This document shows positions 54,753 to 62,090 of a DNA stretch of 64,000 bases, in pieces. The stretch covers positions 1,981,001 through 2,045,000 of the forward strand of contig NZ_CP036263.1 in NCBI RefSeq assembly GCF_007741515.1, in the 5' to 3' direction. The notes beneath the pieces were generated by a model that did not search any database, had not been told where the DNA came from, and was given only the letters and a program-made list of their open reading frames with translations. The stretch is from Adhaeretor mobilis (GTDB lineage Bacteria; Planctomycetota; Planctomycetia; Pirellulales; Lacipirellulaceae). Position 1 is the stretch's first letter, and each line of letters begins with the position of its first letter. A program made the position numbers and the translations under genes.

Positions 54753-57700
54753 CTCGCGTCCCCGCTACCTTCGGTTGACGCGGTTTCTTCGATCTTGGAC
54801 TCTTCAGGGGGCGGCCATTGTTTATCGAGGCTTCTGATCTGGGCGATGCGGCAGATGGTGCTTAGCGAACAGAATTTTGTGCAATCTTTGTTGTCGTTGA
54901 ACACGGGGAAGTCAGCTTGCCGAATGCCGGCAATCAGTTCTGTAATTCGCTCGACAAGCTGGCTTTTCGCTTGCAGCCACGTTGCTGTGACCTCTAGATT
55001 GCCGTCGACCTCTTCACGCATTTTCAGTTGCGGTGTGTGTTTGCCCTTGGCGGTTGCCTTGCCAAAGCCGGCGCCTTGTACGCTCCAGTAGCCGGCCTCC
55101 CAGGCGAGTGCCTTCGATTCACGCATGAGCAGTTCTTCAGCCGCGAGAGCATAAATCGGAAGCTGCAACTGTGTGCCGGCACTTAGCTTCGACAAGTCAA
55201 CCTTCTGTGATTTGCTACTCTTGTAGTCGATCACGTTGAAAACTTCTTGTCCTTCGATGCGCCCTACATCAAGCCGATCAATTTGGCCGGTGAAGCGAAT
55301 TGTCTCGCTGCCCCCGGCGGCAGTAGGAATGACTAGCTCGTAAGCTTCGCTGCTGGAAAGTTGCGATTCGAGTTGCTCGTCCGCATGGCGACTCCCGGGT
55401 CCGAATCGCACCTCGAAGTGTGTCGGCCGCGGCGGAACGTCGAAGTCGTTCCACATGCGTTGATAGTTATCCGTTTGCCCAGCTAAGTTCTCCCCCCAGT
55501 TGGCCAATTCGCGCCGCTGGATTTCTCGCAACGCGCCAGGCAGGCCGTAGATCTGTTGGCTGGCGGCGATTTGTTCCAGCACTTCAATAAAACGCTCTAC
55601 GATCTCGACGCGTAGCGTCTCGCTGGGCGCATTGAGCATCTGCTCGTGTACTGTGGCCAGTGCTTCGTGCAGCAAACTACCGCGATGCCGCACATCGGTT
55701 TCCAGCGTGAGTTCCGGTAACGGCTCCAGCTTTAACGCATGCTCGCCAGCGAAGCGGAAGCCGCAGGCGGCGTAGGATTCCAGCTGGCTGGGGCTCCAAA
55801 AGTGCTGGGCTCCGAACTGTTCGGCGAATTGCCGTTTCGAGGCATCGCTTGTGTAGAGCCCCTCCCACATGCCAAATTGCTCGCGCCGGCTGCGACTGTT
55901 GATCATTTCTAGTGCTGCCAGGATCGACTCTCCGCATCGCTTGCCGCGCGATGTGCCGGAGAGTTGCACGAGCGGTCGCGGCTTGCCCTCCAGCAGTGCT
56001 GACACGGCATGGCGACGCCCGCCGCTGCGCGAGAGCGGTGCTGTTGCATCTTCACCGTCAGCCAGACTTCCCAGTGGTAGCGTCGTGGTCGGTACTTCGG
56101 ACTCGCCGAAAGCCCGCCGCAGGTCGGCCAGATAGGGGCTCGGCTCCAGGGGTTGGGCCTTGGCATCGAGCGCCGGGTAGGAAAGAGTGAGCGACTCTGC
56201 AGGCCTGGTGACGAGCTGGTAGAACAGAAGCATCTCATCCGAGCTGTGCTGCTGTTCTGCGTTGCTTGTTGCTCTCCCGCTGGCCGCAAGGCGGTCTAAT
56301 TCGCCAACACTGAGAAGCGAATCGCTCTGACCTGGCGCAGGGAAGGAGCGCTCGCCAAGGCCGCCCAAGAAGAGGTGACGCGGATGGAGGTGACGAACAT
56401 TCTCTGCGCTAGTGGTGAGCACGCCACTATCGCCGCTTGAAGTCTCTTGACGCTGGGATTGCGAGGCAACGTATTGCACCGCAGAGAGAAAATCGGCGAG
56501 TGACCAACCCGTAGAGTCAGCGGGCTTCGTTGCTTCAGGCTTTACCACTTTGGCATTCAGTAAGTCAAACCGTCGCCAAGAGTTGCCGAGACGCTCCAGG
56601 CCAGCGACCAGCGTTTCCCAATCACTCTGCGCGCGATCCTCTCCTGATTTGCCTTGCAGAATACCCAACGCTTGTGCAAGTGCTTCACAGCTTTCGATCC
56701 ACTGCTCGGGTGTGGCGCGGTTCGGCAAGGTTTCTAGCAATTCGGCTAGGCTGCGAAGTACGGCAACTGCTTGTTCGGTGGGAGAGCTCTCTGGTTCGAC
56801 GATACCCGCGGCAATCTCCTCAGCTTGCTCATGCTTCGCCCACGCGGACAACTGTTCCAGCAGGGCACGCTTGCCACGGGGGAGTTGGGCGGAGCGAATT
56901 AGTCGCTCCAGAGTGCGTCGAAGTTTGGGGAACGTATCAGCACCCTTGTCGACAGCCTGCGGAGTCAGGACGATGCCGCTATCCCCGATAACACGTAGCA
57001 AGTCGCGATACGCCCAGTCCTGAGTGTGCAGCGAGAGCAGCAGCACCAAGCGGCGCACTGCTGGCGCGGTCGCTAGTGACCGGCGCGTCTCGAGCTGCAC
57101 GGGTATCGAAAAGTCGGCAAACACGCTGCGCAGCCGATCGGAAACATCGCCAAGCGAGCGGAAGCAAACGACGATGTCCGCCGGCAGAACGCCCGTTTGC
57201 AGGAGCCGCTTCACGCGGGTGGCAATCGCCTCCACTTCCTGCTGCTCGCTACTAGCGGCCACGATTTCAATGTGCCGAAGTCCGGCAATCGCCTGTTTCG
57301 AGGGTGGCTTAACGGCGGCGTAGTCTCGGAAAAGATTCGTGAGCAGGTGCTCACGAGTTTCCCAAGTGTTGTTCTGCGTCTGGTGATCCGTTCCATCGAC
57401 TTCCGGCTGGCCTAAGTTGGCTCGAAGCAGCGCTAGCGTCCGCAAAGGTTTGGCGAACAGGTCGTTGCGACTGGATTGATCACCTGGTGATTGAACACTC
57501 GCCGCTGAATCCAGCGGCAGGCTGATGTGCGTCGAATCGCAGCGTGCGGTCAGCAGCTTCAGAATGTCGTGCTGTGCGGTGGTGAAATCGCCGAAGCCGT
57601 CCACGTGGATGAGTTGCAAGCCGGTAGCCAGGTTTGCATTGTTGGTAAGCGCTTCCCTCGCCGCCCAGAATCGCCCTTCCGCATCGTAGAGATTGTGCTC

Positions 57701-58270
57701 AATGAGGTGCTCTTGATAACGCGCGTAGAGCAGGCCCAGCTCGCGCTCACGGACTGAGCGAGCAGCCTTAGTAAACTGTTCCGGCCAGATGTCGCGCCGT
57801 TTCAGGTCGACGATCAAGCCCTCCACCTGCGTGGCAAAACCGGTGCTCGCTGCGATGGGAGCAAAGTAGACGAGTTTCTTTTCCGCCAACGCCTGCTTAG
57901 CAAGCTGACCGAGGACCCAACGACGTTCCAGGCTAGAAAGTGGCAAGATTCGCTGATCAGCTTGCACGAGCAACGCTTCGGCAAGCTGCGCGAAAGTGCC
58001 AATCCCCGGACTTAGCAGTGCCCCAGGCGAGAGTTGGGCCTTGCTAGGCTCTCCTCGCCCCGCGGCCAAATGTGCTTGCAGATATGAAACCGTATGCTGC
58101 GACGCGCAGATCCAAAGCGCCCGCCAGCGAGAATGACTGGCCGCGTCTTGAGCGGTACCATGTTCTAGGACGTTGTCTTCTAGGACGCGGCGGTAGTCAG
58201 CGATTCTCGCTTGAAGGCTACGAGAATCGCGGCTGCTTGAATCGGAAATGGCCAATCGGAATGAGGGCAT
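54749..58270 (-). CDS. addB: AddB-type subunit with Fe-S nuclease domain
   Basis: Partner of AddA (1173 residues). The N-terminal two thirds resemble an inactivated helicase: I find no clear GxxGxGKT motif, which is conserved in Bacillus AddB. The C-terminal nuclease has GQIDRLD, NVIDYKSSKSQKVD (PD-(D/E)XK core) and QLQLPIYALAAEELL. Four cysteines form the iron-sulphur cluster: one in ESYAACGFRFAG and three in CTKFCSLSTIC (spacing C-x3-C-x6-C) near the end. It is expected to form a heterodimer with AddA and act in RecA loading. Start ATG 58270. The ATGA overlap with addA implies coupled translation. Confidence 0.88.
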   Translation of the reverse strand: MPSFRLAISDSSSRDSRSLQARIADYRRVLEDNVLEHGTAQDAASHSRWRALWICASQHTVSYLQAHLAAGRGEPSKAQLSPGALLSPGIGTFAQLAEALLVQADQRILPLSSLERRWVLGQLAKQALAEKKLVYFAPIAASTGFATQVEGLIVDLKRRDIWPEQFTKAARSVRERELGLLYARYQEHLIEHNLYDAEGRFWAAREALTNNANLATGLQLIHVDGFGDFTTAQHDILKLLTARCDSTHISLPLDSAASVQSPGDQSSRNDLFAKPLRTLALLRANLGQPEVDGTDHQTQNNTWETREHLLTNLFRDYAAVKPPSKQAIAGLRHIEIVAASSEQQEVEAIATRVKRLLQTGVLPADIVVCFRSLGDVSDRLRSVFADFSIPVQLETRRSLATAPAVRRLVLLLSLHTQDWAYRDLLRVIGDSGIVLTPQAVDKGADTFPKLRRTLERLIRSAQLPRGKRALLEQLSAWAKHEQAEEIAAGIVEPESSPTEQAVAVLRSLAELLETLPNRATPEQWIESCEALAQALGILQGKSGEDRAQSDWETLVAGLERLGNSWRRFDLLNAKVVKPEATKPADSTGWSLADFLSAVQYVASQSQRQETSSGDSGVLTTSAENVRHLHPRHLFLGGLGERSFPAPGQSDSLLSVGELDRLAASGRATSNAEQQHSSDEMLLFYQLVTRPAESLTLSYPALDAKAQPLEPSPYLADLRRAFGESEVPTTTLPLGSLADGEDATAPLSRSGGRRHAVSALLEGKPRPLVQLSGTSRGKRCGESILAALEMINSRSRREQFGMWEGLYTSDASKRQFAEQFGAQHFWSPSQLESYAACGFRFAGEHALKLEPLPELTLETDVRHRGSLLHEALATVHEQMLNAPSETLRVEIVERFIEVLEQIAASQQIYGLPGALREIQRRELANWGENLAGQTDNYQRMWNDFDVPPRPTHFEVRFGPGSRHADEQLESQLSSSEAYELVIPTAAGGSETIRFTGQIDRLDVGRIEGQEVFNVIDYKSSKSQKVDLSKLSAGTQLQLPIYALAAEELLMRESKALAWEAGYWSVQGAGFGKATAKGKHTPQLKMREEVDGNLEVTATWLQAKSQLVERITELIAGIRQADFPVFNDNKDCTKFCSLSTICRIAQIRSLDKQWPPPEESKIEETASTEGSGDAR

Positions 58271-58474
58271 CGACAGATTCTAGAGTACCAAGGGATGTCA
58301 GTCAGTAGGCCGTAATATTTGGCCGGTCAGTTAGAGACCACTCGATCATTCGGGTAGCACCGACACTTACTCCGAGAAATGCGCAGCCATACTCTTCTAG
58401 ATGCAAGGGAGTTGTGTCGGTGTGCGCAGCACAAGAGGCGATAAGGCATCAGGGGCAGGGGTTGATGGCCTCTT

Positions 58475-58486
58475 GCCGCAAGCGGC
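58475..58486. repeat. GCCGCAAGCGGC palindrome, copy 2
   Basis: A perfect 12-base copy of the core shared with 49908-49925 and 63703-63714. It is in gene-free DNA. Confidence 0.65.
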
Positions 58487-58708
58487 GCTAGACACTTGTC
58501 CGAGCAATCTGCCAGAGCAGGCATTCCTTGAAGTGGACGAAGTGTCGCGGCTATCCAATTGCACGGCATCAAAGGCTAGCTACTCTTTGTCGTTACCGGC
58601 ACTCATGCGTCTCGTTCTGGCCTTACTGACGTGCGTCAATCCACCTAAACCACGTAACCGACAGCACTTAACGCTGCAGAAGCCCGCAGAATATCGTTTC
58701 TTGGCGAA

Positions 58709-58738
58709 TTGACAGCACTTGCCGTTTATGTCTACACT
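58709..58738 (+). promoter_or_regulatory. Sigma70-like promoter for the pseudopilin gene
   Basis: TTGACA (58709-58714), an 18-base spacer and TACACT (58733-58738) closely match the sigma70 consensus. It would start transcription near 58745 and give a leader of about 220 bases before ATG 58966. I found no competing promoter. Confidence 0.55.
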
Positions 58739-58950
58739 GTAGTGTCCCGCGACTCTTATGGACTAACGCCCTCGGCAGTGCGAAAGCAACCAAGGGCGTG
58801 TCGAAAAGAGCCTGGGAAGTTGGGCGCCCGTTGGCGTGCAACGAGTTTGGATGTGTTGACGAGTGTTTTATTCCAGCCACTCTATTTATTTCGCTGTATC
58901 TGGCGGGTGGCTGGGCTTTTCATCATTCCCTTTTTTTTCGTTTTTCTCTT

Positions 58951-58958
58951 GAGAGGAG
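58951..58958 (+). promoter_or_regulatory. Ribosome binding site of the pseudopilin gene
   Basis: GAGAGGAG lies seven bases ahead of ATG 58966 and is the clearest Shine-Dalgarno site in the window. It decides the start over the upstream frame beginning at 58798. Confidence 0.7.
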
Positions 58959-58965
58959 ACACAAA

Positions 58966-60150
58966 ATGGAACGCAAGTGTCAGAGTCCCAGACGAGGTTT
59001 TACCCTCGTCGAACTGCTGGTGGTGATTGCCATCATCGGTGTGTTAGTCGGCCTATTGCTGCCGGCCGTGCAAGCGGCCCGTGAAGCGGCCCGGCGTAAT
59101 TCGTGCTTGAATAATATCAAGCAAATCAATCTGGCGATCCAAAACCACATCAGTGCGCAACAGGATCGCATCCCACTGGCATCGACCGCAGCTTACGATC
59201 CGACGATCCAGTTTGGGGGATCCAATGACCAGAGTCTTCGCGACCCTACAGGATGGACCGATGGCGATGGTTACAGCTTTCTGTACCAGTTGCTGGGATT
59301 TATGGAAGGTGACACACTGGTCAATCGTGCCGACGCGGTTTCGCTGAAAGGCAAGATCGGGCCTTTCCTGCCAGCCTTGGCAGCACCGAATGATCTGATC
59401 ATCGGTCAAGATTCCAGTGGCCAAGATTTGTATGCCTATTCGCAGAAAGTCCCCGCTTTTGTATGCCCCAGTTTCCCTGGTGCGGAAGAAGTGAAGTCGG
59501 CAGCCGACTACGGAGTGTCCAATAAACCTGCCATTGGCAATTACGTTACTGTGGCTTCGACGCACTTCGATTCCTCGGGTACTGGTGCGGCAACTGATAG
59601 CGCCGGTCCAGAATTTATCTACCCTAGCAAGGGCCAAACCGTTGGTAATGGTGCGATCGTGTTCGCAAAGGCTCCAACGACTGCTGGACAGCGCATGAAG
59701 GGTGCGACCTTCGCTAGTATTGCTCGCGATGGTTCCTCCAATACGATTGCTTTTACCGAGTCTCGCGAGGAGACTTACGGCTCCTGGATCAGTGGTTACT
59801 CGACTTACGTGGTTGGTATCCTGCCAGGTCAAGGTCAGGTCGAGAAGGTTGCTATCCCCGTGGGGCAGCCTGCGACGCTACAACCCGTTGATGCCACAAC
59901 CGTGGTTTCCCTGAACGTTGGTAGCGACTATAAGCGTAGTCCTACTACCGCCCTGGTATACCAGCTGGCTGCACAGAACCCGCACGGCTCGAAGGAGCGC
60001 ATCTTTGGTCCAAGTAGTGCTCACTCCGGTGGCATCGTGCTGCACGGGTTCATGGATGCCCACGGTACGAGTATCACTGACGATATCGACCCAGCGGTCT
60101 ATATGGCTCAGGTCACTCGCAACGGTGGCGAAGTGATTCCTAATAACTAG
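58966..60150 (+). CDS. DUF1559 pseudopilin-like protein
   Basis: Exported protein of 394 residues. The prepilin-type N-terminus [19 protein letters not shown] (residues about 10-27) is recognised by the prepilin peptidase. A DUF1559 region follows, beginning [20 protein letters not shown]. The C-terminal motif [16 protein letters not shown] with [12 protein letters not shown] is the usual H-GG...DG tail of the family. Members are numerous in planctomycetes and are thought to be pseudopilins. The frame is open from 58798, but the ribosome binding site at 58951 sets ATG 58966. It ends before a strong terminator and has its own promoter, so it is a single-gene unit. Confidence 0.94.
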   Translation: MERKCQSPRRGFTLVELLVVIAIIGVLVGLLLPAVQAAREAARRNSCLNNIKQINLAIQNHISAQQDRIPLASTAAYDPTIQFGGSNDQSLRDPTGWTDGDGYSFLYQLLGFMEGDTLVNRADAVSLKGKIGPFLPALAAPNDLIIGQDSSGQDLYAYSQKVPAFVCPSFPGAEEVKSAADYGVSNKPAIGNYVTVASTHFDSSGTGAATDSAGPEFIYPSKGQTVGNGAIVFAKAPTTAGQRMKGATFASIARDGSSNTIAFTESREETYGSWISGYSTYVVGILPGQGQVEKVAIPVGQPATLQPVDATTVVSLNVGSDYKRSPTTALVYQLAAQNPHGSKERIFGPSSAHSGGIVLHGFMDAHGTSITDDIDPAVYMAQVTRNGGEVIPNN

Positions 60151-60181
60151 GCCGAAGTTGGCTTAGTTAGCGTAATAATCG

Positions 60182-60217
60182 AACCGTCGCGGTGGCTTAG
60201 GCTGCCGCGGCGGTTTT
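60182..60217 (+). terminator. Rho-independent terminator of the pseudopilin gene
   Basis: A GC-rich hairpin (AACCGTCGCGG pairing with CCGCGGCGGTT) is followed directly by a T run. It begins 31 bases after the pseudopilin stop and immediately precedes the four-helix-bundle element. Confidence 0.85.
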
Positions 60218-60220
60218 TCA

Positions 60221-60743
60221 TTGGGCGCTGGTTATTGGGCGCTAGGCGCTGGTTCTCAGCCTACAAGCCAAAACCAGCGCCTAGCGTCCAGTCGCTAGCG
60301 CCTTAATTACGGGAGCACTTTAATGGCCGGCTATCAAGAGCTTGACGTCTGGAAATTAGCCATGCACTTTACCTCAGCAATTTATCGACTCACCGCGTCG
60401 TTTCCGAAGGACGAGCAGTTTGGTCTTTCCAGTCAGTTGCGTCGTGCTGCGGTCTCTATACCCTCAAATATTGCAGAAGGCCATGCTCGCAGCTCAAACA
60501 ATGAATTGAGGCGCTTCTGCACGATCGCGCGAGGCTCATTGGCTGAGGTTGAAACACAGTTAGTAATCGCAGAAGATTTGGGGTATTTGAATCCGAAGGA
60601 GACAGAGCAGGCTCACGAAACAACCACCAAACTCGGCAAGATGCTGAGCGGTCTGATACGATCGTGTAATCGATAGCGGCCAAATCGCCATGAAACTTAC
60701 CACCAGATAACCAGCGCCAAGCGCCCAACAACCAGCGCCCCAA
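60221..60743 (+). mobile_element. Four-helix-bundle element with terminal inverted repeats
   Basis: A 523-base unit bounded by imperfect inverted repeats. The left end (60221-60254) begins TTGGGCGCTGGTTATTGGGC. The right end (60709-60743) is its complement with one extra base and two mismatches by eye. An inner copy of the same unit, inverted, lies at 60270-60302 and can fold with the left end. The only gene inside encodes an S23-type four-helix bundle. The bases TTCA flank the left end and TGAA the right, so the repeat may extend four bases further. It fits exactly between the terminator and the ATG of the rhodanese gene. Mobility is an inference from layout; there is no transposase. Confidence 0.6.
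60323..60676 (+). CDS. Four-helix-bundle protein (S23/IVP, Avd-like)
   Basis: Protein of 117 residues of the 23S-rRNA-intervening-sequence family. The signatures are the N-terminal YQELDVWKLAM, LTASFPKDEQFGLSSQLRRA (residues 24-43) and AVSIPSNIAEGHARSS (43-58), followed by helices FCTIARGSLAEVETQLVIA and the C-terminal AHETTTKLGKMLSGLI. The family is known from intervening sequences in 23S rRNA genes and is related to the Avd protein of diversity-generating retroelements. Here it is not in an rRNA gene. GGGAG lies eight bases before ATG 60323. It is the sole gene in the inverted-repeat element; its function is unknown. Confidence 0.93.
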   Translation: MAGYQELDVWKLAMHFTSAIYRLTASFPKDEQFGLSSQLRRAAVSIPSNIAEGHARSSNNELRRFCTIARGSLAEVETQLVIAEDLGYLNPKETEQAHETTTKLGKMLSGLIRSCNR

Positions 60744-61078
60744 TGAACCAACTCCCCCTCGAAGTTACCTGCCAAGACGTCAAACAATCGCTCGACGCTA
60801 GTGAGGACTTTGTGTTCCTGGACTGTCGTGAGGCAGTCGAGTATGAAACGGCCAAGATCGAGGCGGCCACGCTGCTGCCCATGAGCGAGCTCTCTGAACG
60901 CGTAGGCGAGCTCGACGGCAAGCAGGGTGAACGCATCGTCGTACACTGCCACCACGGAGGGAGGAGCCTCCAGGTCGCCAACTGGTTGCGTGAGCAGGGC
61001 TACACGGGCGCCCAGTCGATGGCCGGCGGGATTGAGGTGTGGGCACTGGAGGTGGATGTGAGCGTGCCGCGGTATTGA
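60743..61078 (+). CDS. Rhodanese-domain protein
   Basis: Single-domain rhodanese of 111 residues. The active-site loop is CHHGGRS with Cys69. The preceding FLDCREAVEYETAKIEAATL and the C-terminal LREQGYTGAQSMAGGIEVW are typical of the family. Such small proteins carry sulphur or act as persulphide transferases; the substrate is unknown. The ATG (60743-60745) overlaps the last base of the element's right inverted repeat, so the insertion left the start intact but replaced everything upstream. I see no ribosome binding site. Confidence 0.9.
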   Translation: MNQLPLEVTCQDVKQSLDASEDFVFLDCREAVEYETAKIEAATLLPMSELSERVGELDGKQGERIVVHCHHGGRSLQVANWLREQGYTGAQSMAGGIEVWALEVDVSVPRY

Positions 61079-61120
61079 CAGAAAAGGGAAAGGGGAGGTG
61101 TCAGTTGGAGTACGGAAAAC

Positions 61121-61188
61121 AGCCGCGACCTAACAGGTTGCCGGGAGTTTGCTCGCAGGGCACCGGCAACCTGTTAGGTTGCGGCTAT
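61121..61188. repeat. Dispersed palindromic repeat, copy B
   Basis: AGCCGCGACCTAACAGGTTG at the left faces CAACCTGTTAGGTTGCGGCT at the right; the arms pair almost fully. Copy A is at 17171-17260 in the opposite orientation. The repeat is nested in a second inverted repeat of the type GAAAAGGGAAAGGGGAG / CCCCTTTCCCCTTTTT, running about 61080-61242. It lies between the rhodanese gene and tRNA-Leu. Confidence 0.85.
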
Positions 61189-61309
61189 TTTAGATTTCCC
61201 GATGTACTCCCCTTTCGGCATTCCCCTTTCCCCTTTTTCAAAACGCTTCGACACTGGGAAATGCGTTCCCCTTGTGCGCACGCCTCCATTCTGAGAAATT
61301 GCCTGATAG

Positions 61310-61393
61310 GCCCGAGTGGCGGAATTGGCAGACGCGCATGGTTCAGGTCCATGTCCACGCAAGTGGGTGGAGGTTCAAATCCTCTCTCGGGTA
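61310..61393 (+). tRNA. tRNA-Leu (anticodon CAG)
   Basis: An 84-base cloverleaf. The acceptor stem is GCCCGAG pairing with CTCGGGT, and the discriminator is A at 61393. The anticodon stem-loop ATGG-TTCAGGT-CCAT gives anticodon CAG, leucine codon CUG. There is a long variable arm (CCAC/GTGG), as in class II tRNAs, and a T-loop with TTCAAAT. The 3' CCA is not encoded (the next bases are CTT), so the cca product is needed. A 28-base-pair hairpin follows 20 bases later. Confidence 0.95.
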
Positions 61394-61412
61394 CTTAGAA
61401 GAGTCCAGCGGT

Positions 61413-61473
61413 GAGAGTTGAGGGACTAGAGGAGAGCTCAAGTGCTGAGCTTTCCTCTAGTCCCTCAACTCTC
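61413..61473. terminator. Long hairpin between tRNA-Leu and aroH
   Basis: A near-perfect inverted repeat of 61 bases. Arms of 21 bases start GAGAGTTGAGGGACTAGAGG (61413-61433) and end TAGTCCCTCAACTCTC (61453-61473). The inner AGCTCA-AGTGC-TGAGCT closes the stem to 28 pairs with one G-T pair. No T run follows. The right arm overlaps the aroH stop codon at 61465-61467. It is likely a shared terminator or processing signal for tRNA-Leu (plus) and aroH (minus). Confidence 0.7.
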
Positions 61474-61887
61474 TCCCATCTGCTCGTTGATCCACACTTC
61501 CAGCTCTTCCCAATCGACTGGTGGTAGCTTGGAGAGATCGGGCCGCAGCCGCTTCGCTTCTCGCACGTAAACGTGTTCGATCTCCGCCTGCGGCTTCTCC
61601 GTATTCCAGTGAATTAACACGCGAATACACAGTGGCAAGCTCCCCGGCACAGTCATTTCGTGGCTGCAGATCAATGGTACATCCAGCCATCGCATCTGCC
61701 GGGCGGCTAGCGCCGGGAATTCCGCGTCGATGTCCGGCGTGGTGGTGAAAATCGCACTGGCGATGTCTTCGGGAGCCATGTCGTTCTGGCGGATCAGCAG
61801 CGCCAATAGCTGACGCGTCGCGATGAGGATCTCCTCGCGATCGTTCTTCTCGATGGTAGTGGCGCCTCGAACGCCGCGGGTTGGCAT
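61465..61887 (-). CDS. aroH: Chorismate mutase, AroH class
   Basis: Enzyme of 140 residues that converts chorismate to prephenate, the substrate of TyrA. Key elements of the AroH trimer are present: RGVRGAT at the N-terminus (Arg7), the [20 protein letters not shown] segment holding Glu and Arg (equivalents of Glu78 and Arg90 in Bacillus) and [12 protein letters not shown] (Tyr108 equivalent). ATG 61887 is chosen; an upstream ATG at 61965 would add 26 residues of low-complexity repeat. It is alone on this strand. The stop lies within the long hairpin. Confidence 0.92.
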   Translation of the reverse strand: MPTRGVRGATTIEKNDREEILIATRQLLALLIRQNDMAPEDIASAIFTTTPDIDAEFPALAARQMRWLDVPLICSHEMTVPGSLPLCIRVLIHWNTEKPQAEIEHVYVREAKRLRPDLSKLPPVDWEELEVWINEQMGES

Positions 61888-61900
61888 AGGTTCTAGTATA

Positions 61901-61934
61901 GAGTGGGCAGTACGCAGTGGGCAGTGGGCAGTTT
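61901..61934. repeat. Short tandem GGGCAGT repeat
   Basis: Three to four imperfect copies of GGGCAGT occur between aroH and the beta-helix gene. This is a low-complexity tract with no known role. Confidence 0.6.
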
Positions 61935-62090
61935 GAGAGCCAGGTTGTCCCGATCCCGATACCATCTCTGCTTTTAAAGAAAAATTTGCCTCATTAGGAT
62001 TTCCCTCCTAAGTTGAACTCTTGAGAGGAAGGAACGTACACAGGAGAGCTTTTCCGGGGGGGGGAAGCCTTAGATCAGAGGACGTTCGCG

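Larger units (their letters stand above)
58271..58965. other. Long gene-free stretch with promoter and leader
   Basis: These 695 bases separate addB from the pseudopilin. I find no convincing gene; short frames near 58401 and 58327 are uncharacteristic. A GCCGCAAGCGGC palindrome lies at 58475-58486. The right part carries a strong promoter (58709-58738) and the 5' leader of the pseudopilin. Confidence 0.55.

Noticed and set aside
58401..58712. A 103-codon plus-strand frame upstream of the pseudopilin
   Set aside because: No recognisable fold, Cys/Pro-rich composition, and it ends inside the promoter region.
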